A stretch of 64,000 bases of DNA from Streptococcus mitis (GTDB lineage Bacteria; Bacillota; Bacilli; Lactobacillales; Streptococcaceae): assembly GCF_901542415.1 (NCBI RefSeq), contig NZ_CABEHV010000004.1:372001-436000 (forward strand). The letters are read 5' to 3'. Below, piece by piece: positions 1-8,943 of this stretch (its first letter is position 1; each line of letters starts with the position of its first letter). The position numbers and the translations under genes are program-made. The notes under the pieces are model-generated. The model did no database searches. It was not told where the DNA came from and saw only the letters and a program-made list of their open reading frames with translations.

Positions 1-888
1 CAAGCGACTAAACGCTTGGTAAAAGAAACAGAAGTAATTCCTGTTTTGCTTGGAAATCCTGAAAAAATTAAAATTTATCTTGAAATCGAAGGTATTGAGA
101 ATGGTTATGAAGTCATCGACCCTCAACACTACGATAAATTTGAAGAAATGGTCGCTGCCTTGGTAGAACGTCGCAAGGGCAAAATGTCTGAAGAAGATGC
201 ACGCAAGGTTTTGGTTGAAGATGTCAACTATTTTGGTGTGATGTTGGTTTACTTGGGTTTGGTTGATGGAATGGTTTCAGGTGCGATTCACTCAACAGCT
301 TCAACAGTTCGTCCAGCTCTTCAAATCATCAAAACTCGTCCAAATGTAACGCGTACTTCAGGTGCCTTCCTCATGGTTCGTGGTACGGAACGTTACTTAT
401 TTGGAGACTGTGCCATTAATATCAATCCAGATGCAGAAGCTTTGGCTGAAATTGCGATCAACTCAGCAATCACAGCTAAGATGTTTGGAATCGAGCCTAA
501 AATTGCTATGCTAAGCTATTCTACTAAAGGTTCAGGTTTTGGTGAAAGTGTTGATAAGGTTGTTGAAGCAACTAAAATTGCTCACGACTTGCGTCCTGAC
601 CTTGAAATCGATGGGGAATTGCAATTTGATGCAGCCTTTGTTCCTGAAACTGCAGCTCTGAAAGCTCCGGGAAGTACAGTAGCTGGTCAAGCAAACGTCT
701 TCATCTTCCCAGGTATCGAGGCAGGAAATATCGGCTACAAGATGGCTGAACGTCTTGGTGGTTTTGCAGCTGTAGGACCTGTTTTGCAAGGTTTGAACAA
801 GCCAGTTAACGACCTTTCTCGTGGCTGTAATGCAGATGATGTTTACAAGTTGACCCTTATCACAGCAGCCCAAGCTGTTCATCAATAA
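1..888 (+). CDS. pta: Phosphate acetyltransferase, 5' truncated by window edge
   Basis: Interconverts acetyl-CoA and acetyl phosphate in the cytoplasm (Pta-AckA acetate/ATP pathway). The frame is open from base 1 (QATKR before LVKETEV), so the TTG at 16 is not the real start; 295 residues are visible and, from memory, streptococcal Pta has about 324, so roughly 29 are missing. Family landmarks seen: GMVSGAIHSTASTVRPAL substrate region, the TSGAFLM segment, and a C-terminal QGLNKPVNDLSRG segment typical of PTA_PTB enzymes. In streptococci acetyl phosphate also links pyruvate oxidase metabolism to ATP formation. A hairpin terminator follows directly. Confidence 0.95.
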   Translation, partial: QATKRLVKETEVIPVLLGNPEKIKIYLEIEGIENGYEVIDPQHYDKFEEMVAALVERRKGKMSEEDARKVLVEDVNYFGVMLVYLGLVDGMVSGAIHSTASTVRPALQIIKTRPNVTRTSGAFLMVRGTERYLFGDCAININPDAEALAEIAINSAITAKMFGIEPKIAMLSYSTKGSGFGESVDKVVEATKIAHDLRPDLEIDGELQFDAAFVPETAALKAPGSTVAGQANVFIFPGIEAGNIGYKMAERLGGFAAVGPVLQGLNKPVNDLSRGCNADDVYKLTLITAAQAVHQ

Positions 889-896
889 GATTTAGT

Positions 897-923
897 CCTC
901 TTTCCCTTGGGAAGAGGCTTTTT
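897..923 (+). terminator. Intrinsic terminator of pta
   Basis: Stem CCTCTTTCC / GGGAAGAGG with a short loop followed by CTTTTT, 9 nt after the pta stop codon. Confidence 0.85.
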
Positions 924-924
924 A

Positions 925-1027
925 TACTCAATGAAAATCAAAGAGCAAACTAGGAAACTAGCTGCAGGCTGTACTTGAGTACGGCAAGGCGACGTTGACG
1001 TGGTTTGAAGAGATTTTCGAAGAGTAT
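925..1027 (-). repeat. BOX element, boxA-boxC form without boxB
   Basis: Begins TACTCAATGAAAATCAAAG and ends GAGATTTTCGAAGAGTA, bounded by TA. The internal stretch TACGGCAAGGCGACGTTGACG matches the BOX-A1R primer target known from Streptococcus pneumoniae. About 103 bp is what boxA (~59) plus boxC (~50) would give, so the boxB repeat (with its CAAAACAGTGTTTTG core) is absent. Written in boxA-to-boxC order it lies on the minus strand. It sits between the pta terminator and the mutY promoter. Confidence 0.88.
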
Positions 1028-1060
1028 TAATACTAGGAAAAGGACAGTTAGAATCTTCTG

Positions 1061-1069
1061 TGCTATACT
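1061..1069 (+). promoter_or_regulatory. Extended -10 promoter of mutY, leaderless arrangement
   Basis: TGC TATACT at 1061-1069 is followed by 6 nt and the ATG at 1076, placing the expected transcription start on the start codon. No Shine-Dalgarno can precede this ATG in such an mRNA. The alternative start is Met11, whose upstream sequence also lacks a convincing SD. Confidence 0.65.
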
Positions 1070-1075
1070 AGAGAT

Positions 1076-2251
1076 ATGTTAGATTTGAAAGAATACGGTA
1101 TCGTCATGTGGCCGAAGGAGAAGATCATTTCTTTTCGTGAGAAACTTCTCAACTGGTATGATGAAAACAAAAGAGATTTACCATGGCGTAGGAGTAAGAA
1201 TCCTTATCATATCTGGGTCTCTGAAATTATGCTCCAGCAGACTAGGGTGGATACAGTTATTCCTTATTATGAACGATTCTTGGACTGGTTTCCAACAGTA
1301 GAAAGTTTGGCGAATGCGCCTGAAGAACGTTTGTTGAAAGCTTGGGAAGGTTTGGGTTATTATTCTCGAGTTCGTAATATGCAGGCTGCAGCCCAGCGGA
1401 TTATGTCTGATTTTGGTGGTCAATTTCCAAATACCTATGAAGGAATTTCTAGCTTGAAAGGAATTGGTCCTTACACAGCAGGAGCCATTTCCAGTATTGC
1501 TTTTAACTTGCCTGAGCCAGCTGTAGATGGTAATGTCATGCGGGTCTTGGCGCGTCTATTTGAAGTCAACTACGATATTGGAATTCCAAGTAATCGAAAA
1601 ATTTTTCAGGCAATGATGGAAATCCTGATTGACCCAGAACGGCCAGGTGACTTTAACCAAGCCTTGATGGACTTGGGCTCAGATATTGAGGCTCCTGTAA
1701 ATCCCAGACCAGAAGAAAGTCCAGTTAAGGACTTTAGTGCGGCATATCAGCATGGCACAATGAACCGTTATCCAATTAAGGCGCCTAAGAAAAAGCCTGT
1801 CCCAATTTATCTTAAAGCCTTGGTGGTCAAAAATACACAGGGACAATTTTTGCTTGAAAAAAATGAAAGTGAAAAGCTATTGGAAGGTTTTTGGCATTTC
1901 CCCTTGATAGAAGTTGATAACTTTTCGCAAGAAGAGCAGTTTGACCTCTTCCATCAGGTTGCAGAAGAAAGTGTGAACTTTGGTCCAAGTCCAGAGGAGA
2001 GTTTTCAGCAGGACTATGACTTAGATGTTGATTGGCTTGATATTTATTTTGAGACTGTCAAGCTAATCTTTAGCCATCGCAAGTGGCATGTTCAAATTGT
2101 AGCAGGTCAGGTGACTGACTTCCATGATTTTTCAGATAGAGAAGTTCGCTGGCTTTCACCAGAAGAGTTTAAGAATGTTCCACTTGCCAAACCCCAACAA
2201 AAAATCTGGCAGGCTTATGCACAAGCCAACTTAGGCAGTAGTAAAGACTAG
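1076..2251 (+). CDS. mutY: A/G-specific adenine glycosylase MutY lacking Fe-S ligands
   Basis: Removes adenine mispaired with 8-oxoguanine (GO base-excision repair). The N-terminal HhH-GPD domain (about 15-225) has E50 in SEIMLQQT, the GIGPYTAG hairpin near 129-136 and catalytic D151 in AVDGNVM. A NUDIX-like MutT recognition domain follows (about 240-385, WHFPLIEV to WHVQIVAG). Length 391 is normal. Oddity: the four cysteines of the usual [4Fe-4S] loop are E205, P212, S215 and S221 here, so this MutY should be iron-sulfur-free, as reported for some lactic acid bacteria. A BOX repeat and a leaderless-type promoter lie just upstream; vicR follows under its own promoter. Confidence 0.95.
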   Translation: MLDLKEYGIVMWPKEKIISFREKLLNWYDENKRDLPWRRSKNPYHIWVSEIMLQQTRVDTVIPYYERFLDWFPTVESLANAPEERLLKAWEGLGYYSRVRNMQAAAQRIMSDFGGQFPNTYEGISSLKGIGPYTAGAISSIAFNLPEPAVDGNVMRVLARLFEVNYDIGIPSNRKIFQAMMEILIDPERPGDFNQALMDLGSDIEAPVNPRPEESPVKDFSAAYQHGTMNRYPIKAPKKKPVPIYLKALVVKNTQGQFLLEKNESEKLLEGFWHFPLIEVDNFSQEEQFDLFHQVAEESVNFGPSPEESFQQDYDLDVDWLDIYFETVKLIFSHRKWHVQIVAGQVTDFHDFSDREVRWLSPEEFKNVPLAKPQQKIWQAYAQANLGSSKD

Positions 2252-2254
2252 CTA

Positions 2255-2285
2255 TTGTGTCTTCTTTTTATTTTTTTGGTATAAT
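2255..2285 (+). promoter_or_regulatory. Promoter of vicRKX
   Basis: TTGTGT at 2255, a 19-nt T-rich spacer, and TGG TATAAT (extended -10) at 2277-2285. The leader is about 15 nt and includes an AAAGGTG RBS before the ATG at 2307. Confidence 0.6.
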
Positions 2286-2306
2286 AGTAGAGAAAAAGGT
2301 GAAGAA

Positions 2307-3014
2307 ATGAAAAAAATATTAATTGTAGATGATGAAAAACCAATCTCGGATATTATCAAGTTTAATATGACCAAGGAAGGTTACGAGGTTGTAACTGCTT
2401 TTAACGGTCGTGAAGCACTAGAGCAATTTGAAGCAGAGCAACCAGATATTATTATTCTGGATTTGATGCTTCCAGAAATCGATGGTTTAGAAGTTGCTAA
2501 GACAATTCGCAAGACAAGTAGTGTGCCTATTATCATGCTCTCTGCTAAAGACAGTGAATTTGATAAGGTTATCGGTTTAGAGCTTGGAGCGGATGACTAT
2601 GTAACCAAACCCTTCTCAAATCGTGAGTTGCAGGCGCGTGTTAAAGCTCTTCTTCGTCGCACGGACTTAGTTTCTGTAGATAATCAAGATTCAGATGAAA
2701 AGAAAACCCAACCTTTGCAAATTGGGGACTTGGAGATTGTTCCAGATGCCTACGTGGCTAAAAAATATGGTGAAGAACTAGACTTAACTCACCGTGAATT
2801 TGAGCTTTTGTACCACTTTGCTTCTCATATCGGTCAAGTGATTACGCGTGAACACTTGCTTGAAACGGTCTGGGGTTATGATTATTTTGGAGATGTTCGG
2901 ACTGTTGACGTAACCATCAGACGTTTACGTGAGAAGATTGAAGATACACCAAGTCGTCCAGAGTATATCCTAACACGTCGCGGTGTTGGTTATTATATGA
3001 GAAATAATGATTGA
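2307..3014 (+). CDS. vicR: Response regulator VicR (WalR)
   Basis: OmpR/PhoB-class regulator of cell-wall hydrolases and envelope genes; essential in pneumococcus. Receiver domain 1-118 with D8-D9, phosphoacceptor D52 ([10 protein letters not shown]) and K101 (TKPFSN); winged-helix DNA-binding domain about 135-232 ([24 protein letters not shown]). Length 235 is typical. First gene of vicR-vicK-vicX; its end overlaps vicK by 8 bp, implying coupled translation. Confidence 0.97.
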   Translation: MKKILIVDDEKPISDIIKFNMTKEGYEVVTAFNGREALEQFEAEQPDIIILDLMLPEIDGLEVAKTIRKTSSVPIIMLSAKDSEFDKVIGLELGADDYVTKPFSNRELQARVKALLRRTDLVSVDNQDSDEKKTQPLQIGDLEIVPDAYVAKKYGEELDLTHREFELLYHFASHIGQVITREHLLETVWGYDYFGDVRTVDVTIRRLREKIEDTPSRPEYILTRRGVGYYMRNND

Positions 3015-4356
3015 ATTTATTAGAAAAAATATTCTTACTAGTGATTTTATCTTCATTTTAATTTTATTGGGTTTTATCTTGATTGTTACCTTGCTTTTGC
3101 TAGAAAATCGGCGAGATAATATTCGGTTGAAGCAAATCAATCAAAAGGTAAAAGACTTGATTGCAGGAGATTATTCTCAGGTATTGGATATGCAGGGAAG
3201 TTCTGAAATCACTAATATTACCAATAATCTCAATGATTTATCAGAAGTAATCCGCTTGACTCAAGAAAATCTGGAACAAGAGAGTAAACGATTACACAGT
3301 ATCCTCTCTTACATGACAGATGGTGTCCTTGCGACCAATCGTCGTGGCAAGATTACTATGATTAATGACATAGCTAAGAAACAGCTAGGTGTTCAGAAGG
3401 AAGAAGTTCTCAATAAAAGTATTCTAGAATTGCTTAGGATTGAAGATGAGTATGAACTTCGTGATTTGATTACCCAAATTCCTGAACTCATGATTGATTC
3501 CCAGGATGCCAATGGTGAGTATCTGAGCCTTCGTGTACGCTTCGCCTTGATTCGTCGAGAGTCTGGCTTTATCTCAGGTTTAGTTGCTGTTTTACACGAT
3601 ACTACGGAGCAGGAGAAGGAAGAACGCGAACGAAGACTCTTTGTTTCTAACGTTAGTCATGAGCTGCGAACTCCTCTGACCAGCGTAAAATCCTATCTTG
3701 AAGCCTTGGATGAAGGTGCCTTGTCAGAACCTGTGGCACCAGACTTTATCAAGGTATCTCTAGACGAAACCAACCGTATGATGCGGATGGTGACAGATCT
3801 TCTCCATCTTTCACGTATTGATAATGCAACCAGTCATCTAGATGTCGAACTGATTAACTTTACTGCCTTTATTACCTTTATCCTTAACCGTTTTGATAAG
3901 ATGAGGGGATCAGATGAAGAGAAGAAATACGAATTGGTTAGAGATTATCCGATTACCTCTGTCTGGATTGAAATTGATACAGACAAGATGACGCAGGTGA
4001 TTGATAATATTCTCAATAATGCCATTAAATATTCTCCAGATGGTGGAAAAATCACAGTGACCATGAAGACGACTGATGATCAGATGATTTTGTCTATCTC
4101 AGACCAAGGATTGGGTATTCCTAAGCAGGATTTGCCACGTATTTTTGACCGTTTCTACCGTGTGGATCGTGCTAGAAGTCGTGCTCAAGGTGGTACCGGT
4201 CTAGGACTGTCTATTGCCAAAGAAATTATCAAACAACATAAGGGCTTTATTTGGGCCAAGAGTATATATGGTAAGGGATCAACCTTCACCATTGTGCTCC
4301 CTTATGATAAGGATGCAGTGAAGGAAGAAGTATGGGAGGACGAAGTAGAAGACTAG
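3007..4356 (+). CDS. vicK: Sensor histidine kinase VicK (WalK)
   Basis: Membrane sensor kinase that phosphorylates and dephosphorylates VicR. One transmembrane helix (about 12-33), a HAMP linker, a PAS domain (about 95-200), then HisKA with phosphorylated H218 (VSHELRTP) and the HATPase core ([28 protein letters not shown]). The single membrane span without a large extracellular domain is the streptococcal WalK type, unlike the two-span kinase of Bacillus. Length 449. Overlaps vicR by 8 bp and ends 1 nt before vicX. Confidence 0.97.
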   Translation: MIEFIRKNILTSDFIFILILLGFILIVTLLLLENRRDNIRLKQINQKVKDLIAGDYSQVLDMQGSSEITNITNNLNDLSEVIRLTQENLEQESKRLHSILSYMTDGVLATNRRGKITMINDIAKKQLGVQKEEVLNKSILELLRIEDEYELRDLITQIPELMIDSQDANGEYLSLRVRFALIRRESGFISGLVAVLHDTTEQEKEERERRLFVSNVSHELRTPLTSVKSYLEALDEGALSEPVAPDFIKVSLDETNRMMRMVTDLLHLSRIDNATSHLDVELINFTAFITFILNRFDKMRGSDEEKKYELVRDYPITSVWIEIDTDKMTQVIDNILNNAIKYSPDGGKITVTMKTTDDQMILSISDQGLGIPKQDLPRIFDRFYRVDRARSRAQGGTGLGLSIAKEIIKQHKGFIWAKSIYGKGSTFTIVLPYDKDAVKEEVWEDEVED

Positions 4357-4357
4357 A

Positions 4358-5167
4358 ATGAGTGAAACAGGCTTTAAATACAGTATTTTAGCATCGGGTT
4401 CCAGTGGAAATTCCTTTTATCTGGAAACCCCAAAAAAGAAACTTTTAGTGGATGCAGGCTTGTCTGGGAAAAAAATTACCAGCCTACTTGCTGAAATTAA
4501 TCGCAAGCCAGAAGATTTGGATGCCATCCTGATTACGCATGAGCATTCTGACCATATTCATGGAGTGGGTGTTTTGGCACGCAAGTATGGTATGGATCTT
4601 TACGCCAATGAAAAGACCTGGCAGGCTATGGAAAATAGCAAGTATCTTGGCAAGGTGGATGCCTCGCAAAAGCATATTTTTGAAATGGGCAAAACTAAAA
4701 CATTTGGAGATATTGATATTGAGAGTTTTGGTGTTAGCCATGATGCAGTCGCACCGCAGTTCTATCGATTTATGAAGGATGATAAGAGTTTTGTCATACT
4801 GACTGATACAGGTTATGTTAGTGATAGAATGGCAGGAATTGTCGAAAATGCAGATGGCTATCTTATCGAGTCCAATCATGATGTAGAGATTTTGCGAGCA
4901 GGTTCCTATGCTTGGCGACTCAAACAACGAATCCTATCGGATCTGGGTCACCTTTCTAACGAGGATGGTGCTGAAGCTATGATTCGTACCTTGGGAAACC
5001 GCACTAAGAGGATCTACCTTGGGCATTTATCTAAGGAAAACAATATCAAGGAACTGGCTCACATGACCATGGTTAATCAGCTAGCACAAGCTGATTTAGG
5101 TGTAGGAGTAGACTTTAAGGTTTACGATACCTCACCGGATACCGCAACACCATTGACAGACATATAG
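4358..5167 (+). CDS. vicX: Metallo-beta-lactamase-fold protein VicX (WalJ/YycJ)
   Basis: Third member of the vic operon. MBL-fold hydrolase with the metal-binding motif H61-x-H63-x-D65-H66 (THEHSDHIHG), further ligands in SHDAVAP and ILTDTGYVSD, and a late GHLS. WalJ proteins are proposed dsDNA exonucleases; the substrate here is not shown by sequence. Length 269 is normal. Located 1 nt after vicK, so it is surely co-transcribed; the terminator that follows closes the operon. Confidence 0.93.
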   Translation: MSETGFKYSILASGSSGNSFYLETPKKKLLVDAGLSGKKITSLLAEINRKPEDLDAILITHEHSDHIHGVGVLARKYGMDLYANEKTWQAMENSKYLGKVDASQKHIFEMGKTKTFGDIDIESFGVSHDAVAPQFYRFMKDDKSFVILTDTGYVSDRMAGIVENADGYLIESNHDVEILRAGSYAWRLKQRILSDLGHLSNEDGAEAMIRTLGNRTKRIYLGHLSKENNIKELAHMTMVNQLAQADLGVGVDFKVYDTSPDTATPLTDI

Positions 5168-5169
5168 AA

Positions 5170-5195
5170 AGAACGCTGAGAAGGTGTTCTTTTTA
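5170..5195 (+). terminator. Terminator of the vic operon
   Basis: GAACGC / GTGTTC stem with a 7-nt loop followed by TTTTT. Confidence 0.75.
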
Positions 5196-5197
5196 TA

Positions 5198-5226
5198 TTG
5201 ACTGAACACCTAAAAAGTAATACAAT
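5198..5226 (+). promoter_or_regulatory. Promoter of the relBE pair
   Basis: TTGACT, an exact 17-nt spacer, TACAAT. It lies just past the vic terminator, so the toxin-antitoxin pair is an independent transcription unit. Confidence 0.8.
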
Positions 5227-5257
5227 GGTGTTACTATTAAAAAAGGGAGTGCAAAAG

Positions 5258-5500
5258 ATGACTACTATTACATTAAAAGTTTCTGAAGCTGATAAAACAT
5301 TTATGAAAGCAATGGCTAAGTTTGAAGGAGTTTCCCTGTCGGAACTTATCCGCACCAAAACTCTTGAAGCTCTAGAAGATGAATACGATGCTCGTGTGGC
5401 AGATTTAGCCTATCAAGAGTATTTAGAAGACTTGGAAAAAGGAGTTGAACCCATTACTTGGGAAGAAATGATGCATGATTTAGGCTTGGAGGATGAATAA
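5258..5500 (+). CDS. relB: RelB-type antitoxin
   Basis: 80 residues. I start at the ATG at 5258 because GGGAG lies 8 nt upstream; the in-frame TTG at 5198 is the promoter -35 itself. The N-terminus (TLKVSEADKTFMKAMAKF) looks like a ribbon-helix-helix DNA-binding domain, and the acidic C-terminus (about 45-80) is the usual toxin-binding tail. It should neutralise the next gene's product and autorepress the promoter. Overlaps the toxin gene by 8 bp. Closely resembles the pneumococcal RelB2 antitoxin as I remember it. Confidence 0.9.
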   Translation: MTTITLKVSEADKTFMKAMAKFEGVSLSELIRTKTLEALEDEYDARVADLAYQEYLEDLEKGVEPITWEEMMHDLGLEDE

Positions 5501-5756
5501 TTTGTATAAATTAGTTCCAACAAGACGTTTCATCAAGCAATTGAAAAAATTGGATCGTTATACGCAGAAGATAATTACAAACTATTTACAAACCAATGTT
5601 TTGGAAGACCCAAGACGACACGGAAAGGCTTTGGTTGGTAATCGCGTTGGTCAGTGGCGCTATAGAATTGGTAATTATCGAGTTATCGTACAAATTGTAG
5701 ATGATGAATTAGTCATTGCTACTTTAGAAGTTGGTCATCGGAGAGATATTTATTGA
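5493..5756 (+). CDS. relE: RelE/YafQ-family mRNA interferase toxin
   Basis: 87-residue basic protein of the RelE/ParE superfamily, expected to cleave mRNA at the ribosome when the antitoxin is degraded. Visible: helices at 8-35, then the beta-sheet core with HGKALVGNRVGQWRYRIGNYR and the C-terminal VGHRRDIY, which carries the family's conserved basic and tyrosine residues. Intact length, no frameshift. Translationally coupled to relB by an 8-bp overlap. Confidence 0.9.
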   Translation: MNNLYKLVPTRRFIKQLKKLDRYTQKIITNYLQTNVLEDPRRHGKALVGNRVGQWRYRIGNYRVIVQIVDDELVIATLEVGHRRDIY

Positions 5757-5801
5757 ATTAAAGTTGAGTAATAACAGTATAGAAAGTGAGGAGTGTAAAA
5801 T

Positions 5802-6575
5802 TTGAAGAAAAAATGGTTTTTTGCAGATTATTATGATACAACAATTATTTTACTTGCTTTAATCTCTGTTATTCTGGTATTACTTGGATTTGCTGAGATG
5901 ATTGATTTAGACAGTCCTCCATACAGTATTATTGACTTGCTACTTTGGTTTGTGTTTGTGGTAGATTATGGTTGGCGGTTCTTTTCAAGTAAAGCAAAAT
6001 GGAGGTTTATACTTGAAAATATCTTTGACTTGTTAGCTATCCTTCCTTTAAATGCTATTTTTACAGTATTGCGATTAGGGCGTATCTTCCGCTTAGCAAG
6101 GCTGACAAAATTACTGAAACTGACTCGTTTACTTAGAATAATTGGACTTACAGGTAAATTAGAAACAAAAATTAGTAGATTCTTACGGACAAATGGCCTG
6201 ATTTATATCTTGTATGTTAATATTTTTATTGTTCTAGTAGGAAGTTCAATTTTATCTGTAGTTGAAGAAAAATCTTTCTCAGATAGTCTTTGGTGGGCTC
6301 TTGTGACAGTAACCACTGTTGGTTATGGTGATATTGTTCCAGTTTCCCTTTTTGGGAAATGGCTAGCTGTTTTATTAATGTTGGTAGGGATTAGTACAAT
6401 AGGAATGTTAACAAGTGCCTTGACGAACTTTTTTGTAAAAGATAATCCAGATGAACAGATAAAACTTGATAAACTCCAAGACGAATTATCGAGCCAAAGA
6501 ATATTAATAGAGAAGCAATCTGAGAAAATCGAAGAACTGCATCGGATGATACAAGATTTGCTTGAAAAAACGTAA
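5802..6575 (+). CDS. Voltage-gated-type potassium channel
   Basis: 257 residues. Starts at TTG 5802, with GTGAGGAG 7 nt upstream; the nearby ATG is out of frame. Six hydrophobic segments are suggested: S1 about 15-35, S2 about 44-60, S3 about 72-88, an arginine/lysine-rich S4 about 88-115 (RLGRIFRLARLTKLLKL), S5 about 130-152 and S6 about 185-208. The K+ filter TVTTVGYGDIVP lies at G174-Y175-G176-D177. The charged C-terminus (about 215-257) looks like a coiled coil. Family: Ion_trans / Kch. It has no metabolic link to its neighbours; transcription may continue from relBE, as no terminator separates them. Confidence 0.88.
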   Translation: MKKKWFFADYYDTTIILLALISVILVLLGFAEMIDLDSPPYSIIDLLLWFVFVVDYGWRFFSSKAKWRFILENIFDLLAILPLNAIFTVLRLGRIFRLARLTKLLKLTRLLRIIGLTGKLETKISRFLRTNGLIYILYVNIFIVLVGSSILSVVEEKSFSDSLWWALVTVTTVGYGDIVPVSLFGKWLAVLLMLVGISTIGMLTSALTNFFVKDNPDEQIKLDKLQDELSSQRILIEKQSEKIEELHRMIQDLLEKT

Positions 6576-6587
6576 TTTTGACCATTT

Positions 6588-6614
6588 AAAAACCACTCGA
6601 TGAGTGGCTTTTTT
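6588..6614. terminator. Bidirectional terminator between K+ channel and thioredoxin-like gene
   Basis: AAAAACCACTC GAT GAGTGGCTTTTTT: 6-bp GC-rich stem with an A-tract on one side and a T-tract on the other, between convergent genes. Confidence 0.8.
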
Positions 6615-6960
6615 ACAATCCTGCAAATTCTTTGATTTCTTGTGCTGACATTGAAGAGTCGCAACGGACATTGATTTGTCCATCCGCAATGTGAACGAAG
6701 CCTGGTACAGTTGGGATTCCGTAGCGTGAGCGGAATTCTTGCAACTCATTGAGTTGGCTTGGTTCTTCACTGTTGATGAAGTAGATGTGGGCTTTAGTTT
6801 CAGCTACGACACCTGCCAAGGTACCAGCAAATTTACGGCAGTAAGGGCAAGTTTTGCGACCGATAAAGAAGGTTGCAGTTTCTTTTTTATCAAGAGCTTC
6901 TTGCGCACGCGCAACTGTAGTGACTTCAAGGTCTTTGATATTATCTAAAAATTGTTCCAT
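6613..6960 (-). CDS. Thioredoxin-like protein (bacteriocin transport accessory type)
   Basis: 115 residues with a thioredoxin fold and a CPYC redox motif (RKTCPYCRKFAG, about 36-47), and the cis-proline segment GIPTVPGFVHI near 80-90. No signal peptide, so probably cytoplasmic. Resembles the streptococcal Bta family; its actual partner is unknown, and no bacteriocin gene is nearby. Upstream on the minus strand are a weak -10 (CATACT, 6991-6996) and a GCGAGG RBS. Confidence 0.8.
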   Translation of the reverse strand: MEQFLDNIKDLEVTTVARAQEALDKKETATFFIGRKTCPYCRKFAGTLAGVVAETKAHIYFINSEEPSQLNELQEFRSRYGIPTVPGFVHIADGQINVRCDSSMSAQEIKEFAGL

Positions 6961-7030
6961 GAGATTACCTCGCTTTCATTTATAAGTCTAGTATGCCATA
7001 AAGTTTCTAAAATTGCTTAGATTTGATACG

Positions 7031-7064
7031 AAAAAAAGATGAGATTGCTTGGTCTCATCTTTTA
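7031..7064 (-). terminator. Terminator of pgm (possibly bidirectional)
   Basis: AGATGAGA / TCTCATCT stem with an 8-nt loop. On the minus strand it ends in seven T's; the plus strand has a shorter T-run. Confidence 0.8.
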
Positions 7065-7071
7065 TAGGATT

Positions 7072-8790
7072 TTATTTTACAAAAGCATTGATTTCTGCTT
7101 CGATGTTAGCAATTTTAGCTTGTGATTCTTCGTTGGTTTCACCTACAACTGCAATGTAGAACTTGATTTTTGGTTCTGTACCTGAAGGGCGAACAGCAAT
7201 CCATGAACCGTCAGCAAGTGTGTATTTCAACACATCACTTGGAGGAGTTGTTAAGTTTGTAACAGTTCCGTCAGCAGCAGTAGCTGTTTGAGCCTTGAAG
7301 TCTTCTACGACAGTGATAGCTGTTGCATTCCATTCTTTTGGAGCATTGTTGCGGAATTTAGCCATAATCGCTTTGATTTGTTCAGCACCATCGACACCTG
7401 AAAGGGTAACAGAGATAGTTTTTTCTGCGTAGTAACCGTACTCTTTGTAGATTTCTTCGATACCGTCAGCAAGAGTCAAACCACGTGAACGGTAGTAGGC
7501 AGCAAGTTCAGCAACGACAAGAACAGCTTGGATAGCGTCTTTATCACGTACGAATGGTTTAATCAAGTAACCGAAGCTTTCTTCAAATCCCATCATGTAA
7601 GTGTGATTGTGTTTTTCTTCGAATTCTTGGATTTTCTCAGCGATAAATTTGAAACCTGTCAAAACGTTGAACATGGTTGCGCCGTAGCTTTCAGCAATCT
7701 TCGTTACCAAATCAGTTGATACGATAGATTTGCAGAGAGCCGCATTTTCAGGAAGAGTTCCTGCGTTTTTGTGGGCTTCCAAGATGTATTTAGCCATGAT
7801 AGCACCGATTTGGTTACCTGAAAGGTTGAGGTAGCTACCATCTTTTTGAAGAACTTCAACACCAACACGGTCTGCGTCTGGGTCAGTTGCCACAAGAACA
7901 TCTGCACCAACTTGACGACCAAGTTCTTCAGCAAGAGCAAAGGCTGCTTGGCTTTCTGGGTTCGGAGATTTTACAGTTGAGAAGTCTGGGTCAGCAGTTG
8001 CTTGCGCTTCAACAACTTGAACAGAGTCAAATCCTGCTTGGGCAAGAGCACGACGAGCCAACATTTCACCAGTACCATGAAGTGGTGTGTAGACAATCTT
8101 CATATCTTTACCAAATTCTTCAATCAAGGCTGGGTTGATGTTAACGTCCTTAACTTCTTTGAGGTATTCTACATCGACAGCTTCACCGATGACTTCAATC
8201 AAGCCAGAAGCTTTTTCAGCTTCTACATCAGCAACTTCTACCGCAAATGGATTTTCGATTGCACGGATATAAGTAGTCAAAGCGTCTGCATCGTGTGGAG
8301 GCATTTGTCCACCGTCTTCACCGTAAACCTTGTAACCGTTAAATGGAGCAGGGTTGTGGCTTGCTGTGACCATGATACCTGCGAAACAGTTGAGATGACG
8401 AACTGCAAATGATAGTTCTGGAGTTGGACGAAGGCTTTCAAATACGTAAGATTTGATGCCGTGTTTAGCAAGAACTGCCGCAGATTCAAAGGCAAACTCA
8501 GGCGAGAAGTGACGGCTATCGTAGGCAATCGCCACACCGCGTTCTTTTTCGTTTCCACCTTTTGACTCAATCAAACGAGCCAATCCTTCAGTAGCTTGGC
8601 GAACAACGTAGATATTGATGCGGTTTGTACCAGCACCAATCAAGCCACGCATACCTGCAGTACCAAATTCAAGATTTGTATAGAAGGCATCTTCCTTAGT
8701 TTTTTCGTCCATATTTTCCAAATCTTGGCGAAGGTAGTCAGGAAGCTCCGCAAAATCAACCCATTTCTGGTAATTTTCTTGGTAAGACAT
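7072..8790 (-). CDS. pgm: Phosphoglucomutase
   Basis: Interconverts glucose-6-P and glucose-1-P, feeding UDP-glucose (capsule, glycolipids) and ADP-glucose (the glycogen genes 7 kb downstream). 572 residues, alpha-D-phosphohexomutase superfamily: phosphoserine S144 in TASHNPAPFNGYKVYG, Mg2+ loop DPDADRVGV, sugar-binding GFEESFGY, and phosphate-binding RPSGTEPKIKFY near the C-terminus. Full length. RBS AAGGAG precedes the ATG. Reads convergent with the vic/relBE side and divergent from the ABC-F gene. Confidence 0.96.
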   Translation of the reverse strand: MSYQENYQKWVDFAELPDYLRQDLENMDEKTKEDAFYTNLEFGTAGMRGLIGAGTNRINIYVVRQATEGLARLIESKGGNEKERGVAIAYDSRHFSPEFAFESAAVLAKHGIKSYVFESLRPTPELSFAVRHLNCFAGIMVTASHNPAPFNGYKVYGEDGGQMPPHDADALTTYIRAIENPFAVEVADVEAEKASGLIEVIGEAVDVEYLKEVKDVNINPALIEEFGKDMKIVYTPLHGTGEMLARRALAQAGFDSVQVVEAQATADPDFSTVKSPNPESQAAFALAEELGRQVGADVLVATDPDADRVGVEVLQKDGSYLNLSGNQIGAIMAKYILEAHKNAGTLPENAALCKSIVSTDLVTKIAESYGATMFNVLTGFKFIAEKIQEFEEKHNHTYMMGFEESFGYLIKPFVRDKDAIQAVLVVAELAAYYRSRGLTLADGIEEIYKEYGYYAEKTISVTLSGVDGAEQIKAIMAKFRNNAPKEWNATAITVVEDFKAQTATAADGTVTNLTTPPSDVLKYTLADGSWIAVRPSGTEPKIKFYIAVVGETNEESQAKIANIEAEINAFVK

Positions 8791-8828
8791 TGAAATTCTC
8801 CTTTTTGTAAATTGTTTTAACCGTTCAC

Positions 8829-8857
8829 ATTATAGCACTTTTTAGCGTTTTAGTAAA
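8829..8857 (-). promoter_or_regulatory. Promoter of pgm
   Basis: On the minus strand: TTTACT, 17-nt spacer ending in TGC, TATAAT. Confidence 0.7.
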
Positions 8858-8908
8858 ACGGTAGCATAATTTTCAGAAAAGTAGTGACTTATGCCTGTTT
8901 ATCGAGTC

Positions 8909-8937
8909 TTGAATGCCTTAGAGAAACATGCTATACT
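8909..8937 (+). promoter_or_regulatory. Promoter of the ABC-F gene, leaderless arrangement
   Basis: TTGAAT, 17-nt spacer ending in TGC, TATACT at 8932-8937, then 6 nt and the ATG at 8944. The transcription start should coincide with the start codon; no SD is present. Confidence 0.75.
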
Positions 8938-8943
8938 ACTTGT

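Noticed and set aside
925..1027. RUP (IS630-derived) element
   Set aside because: The ends and TA boundaries are RUP-like, but the internal match to the BOX-A1R target identifies it as BOX.
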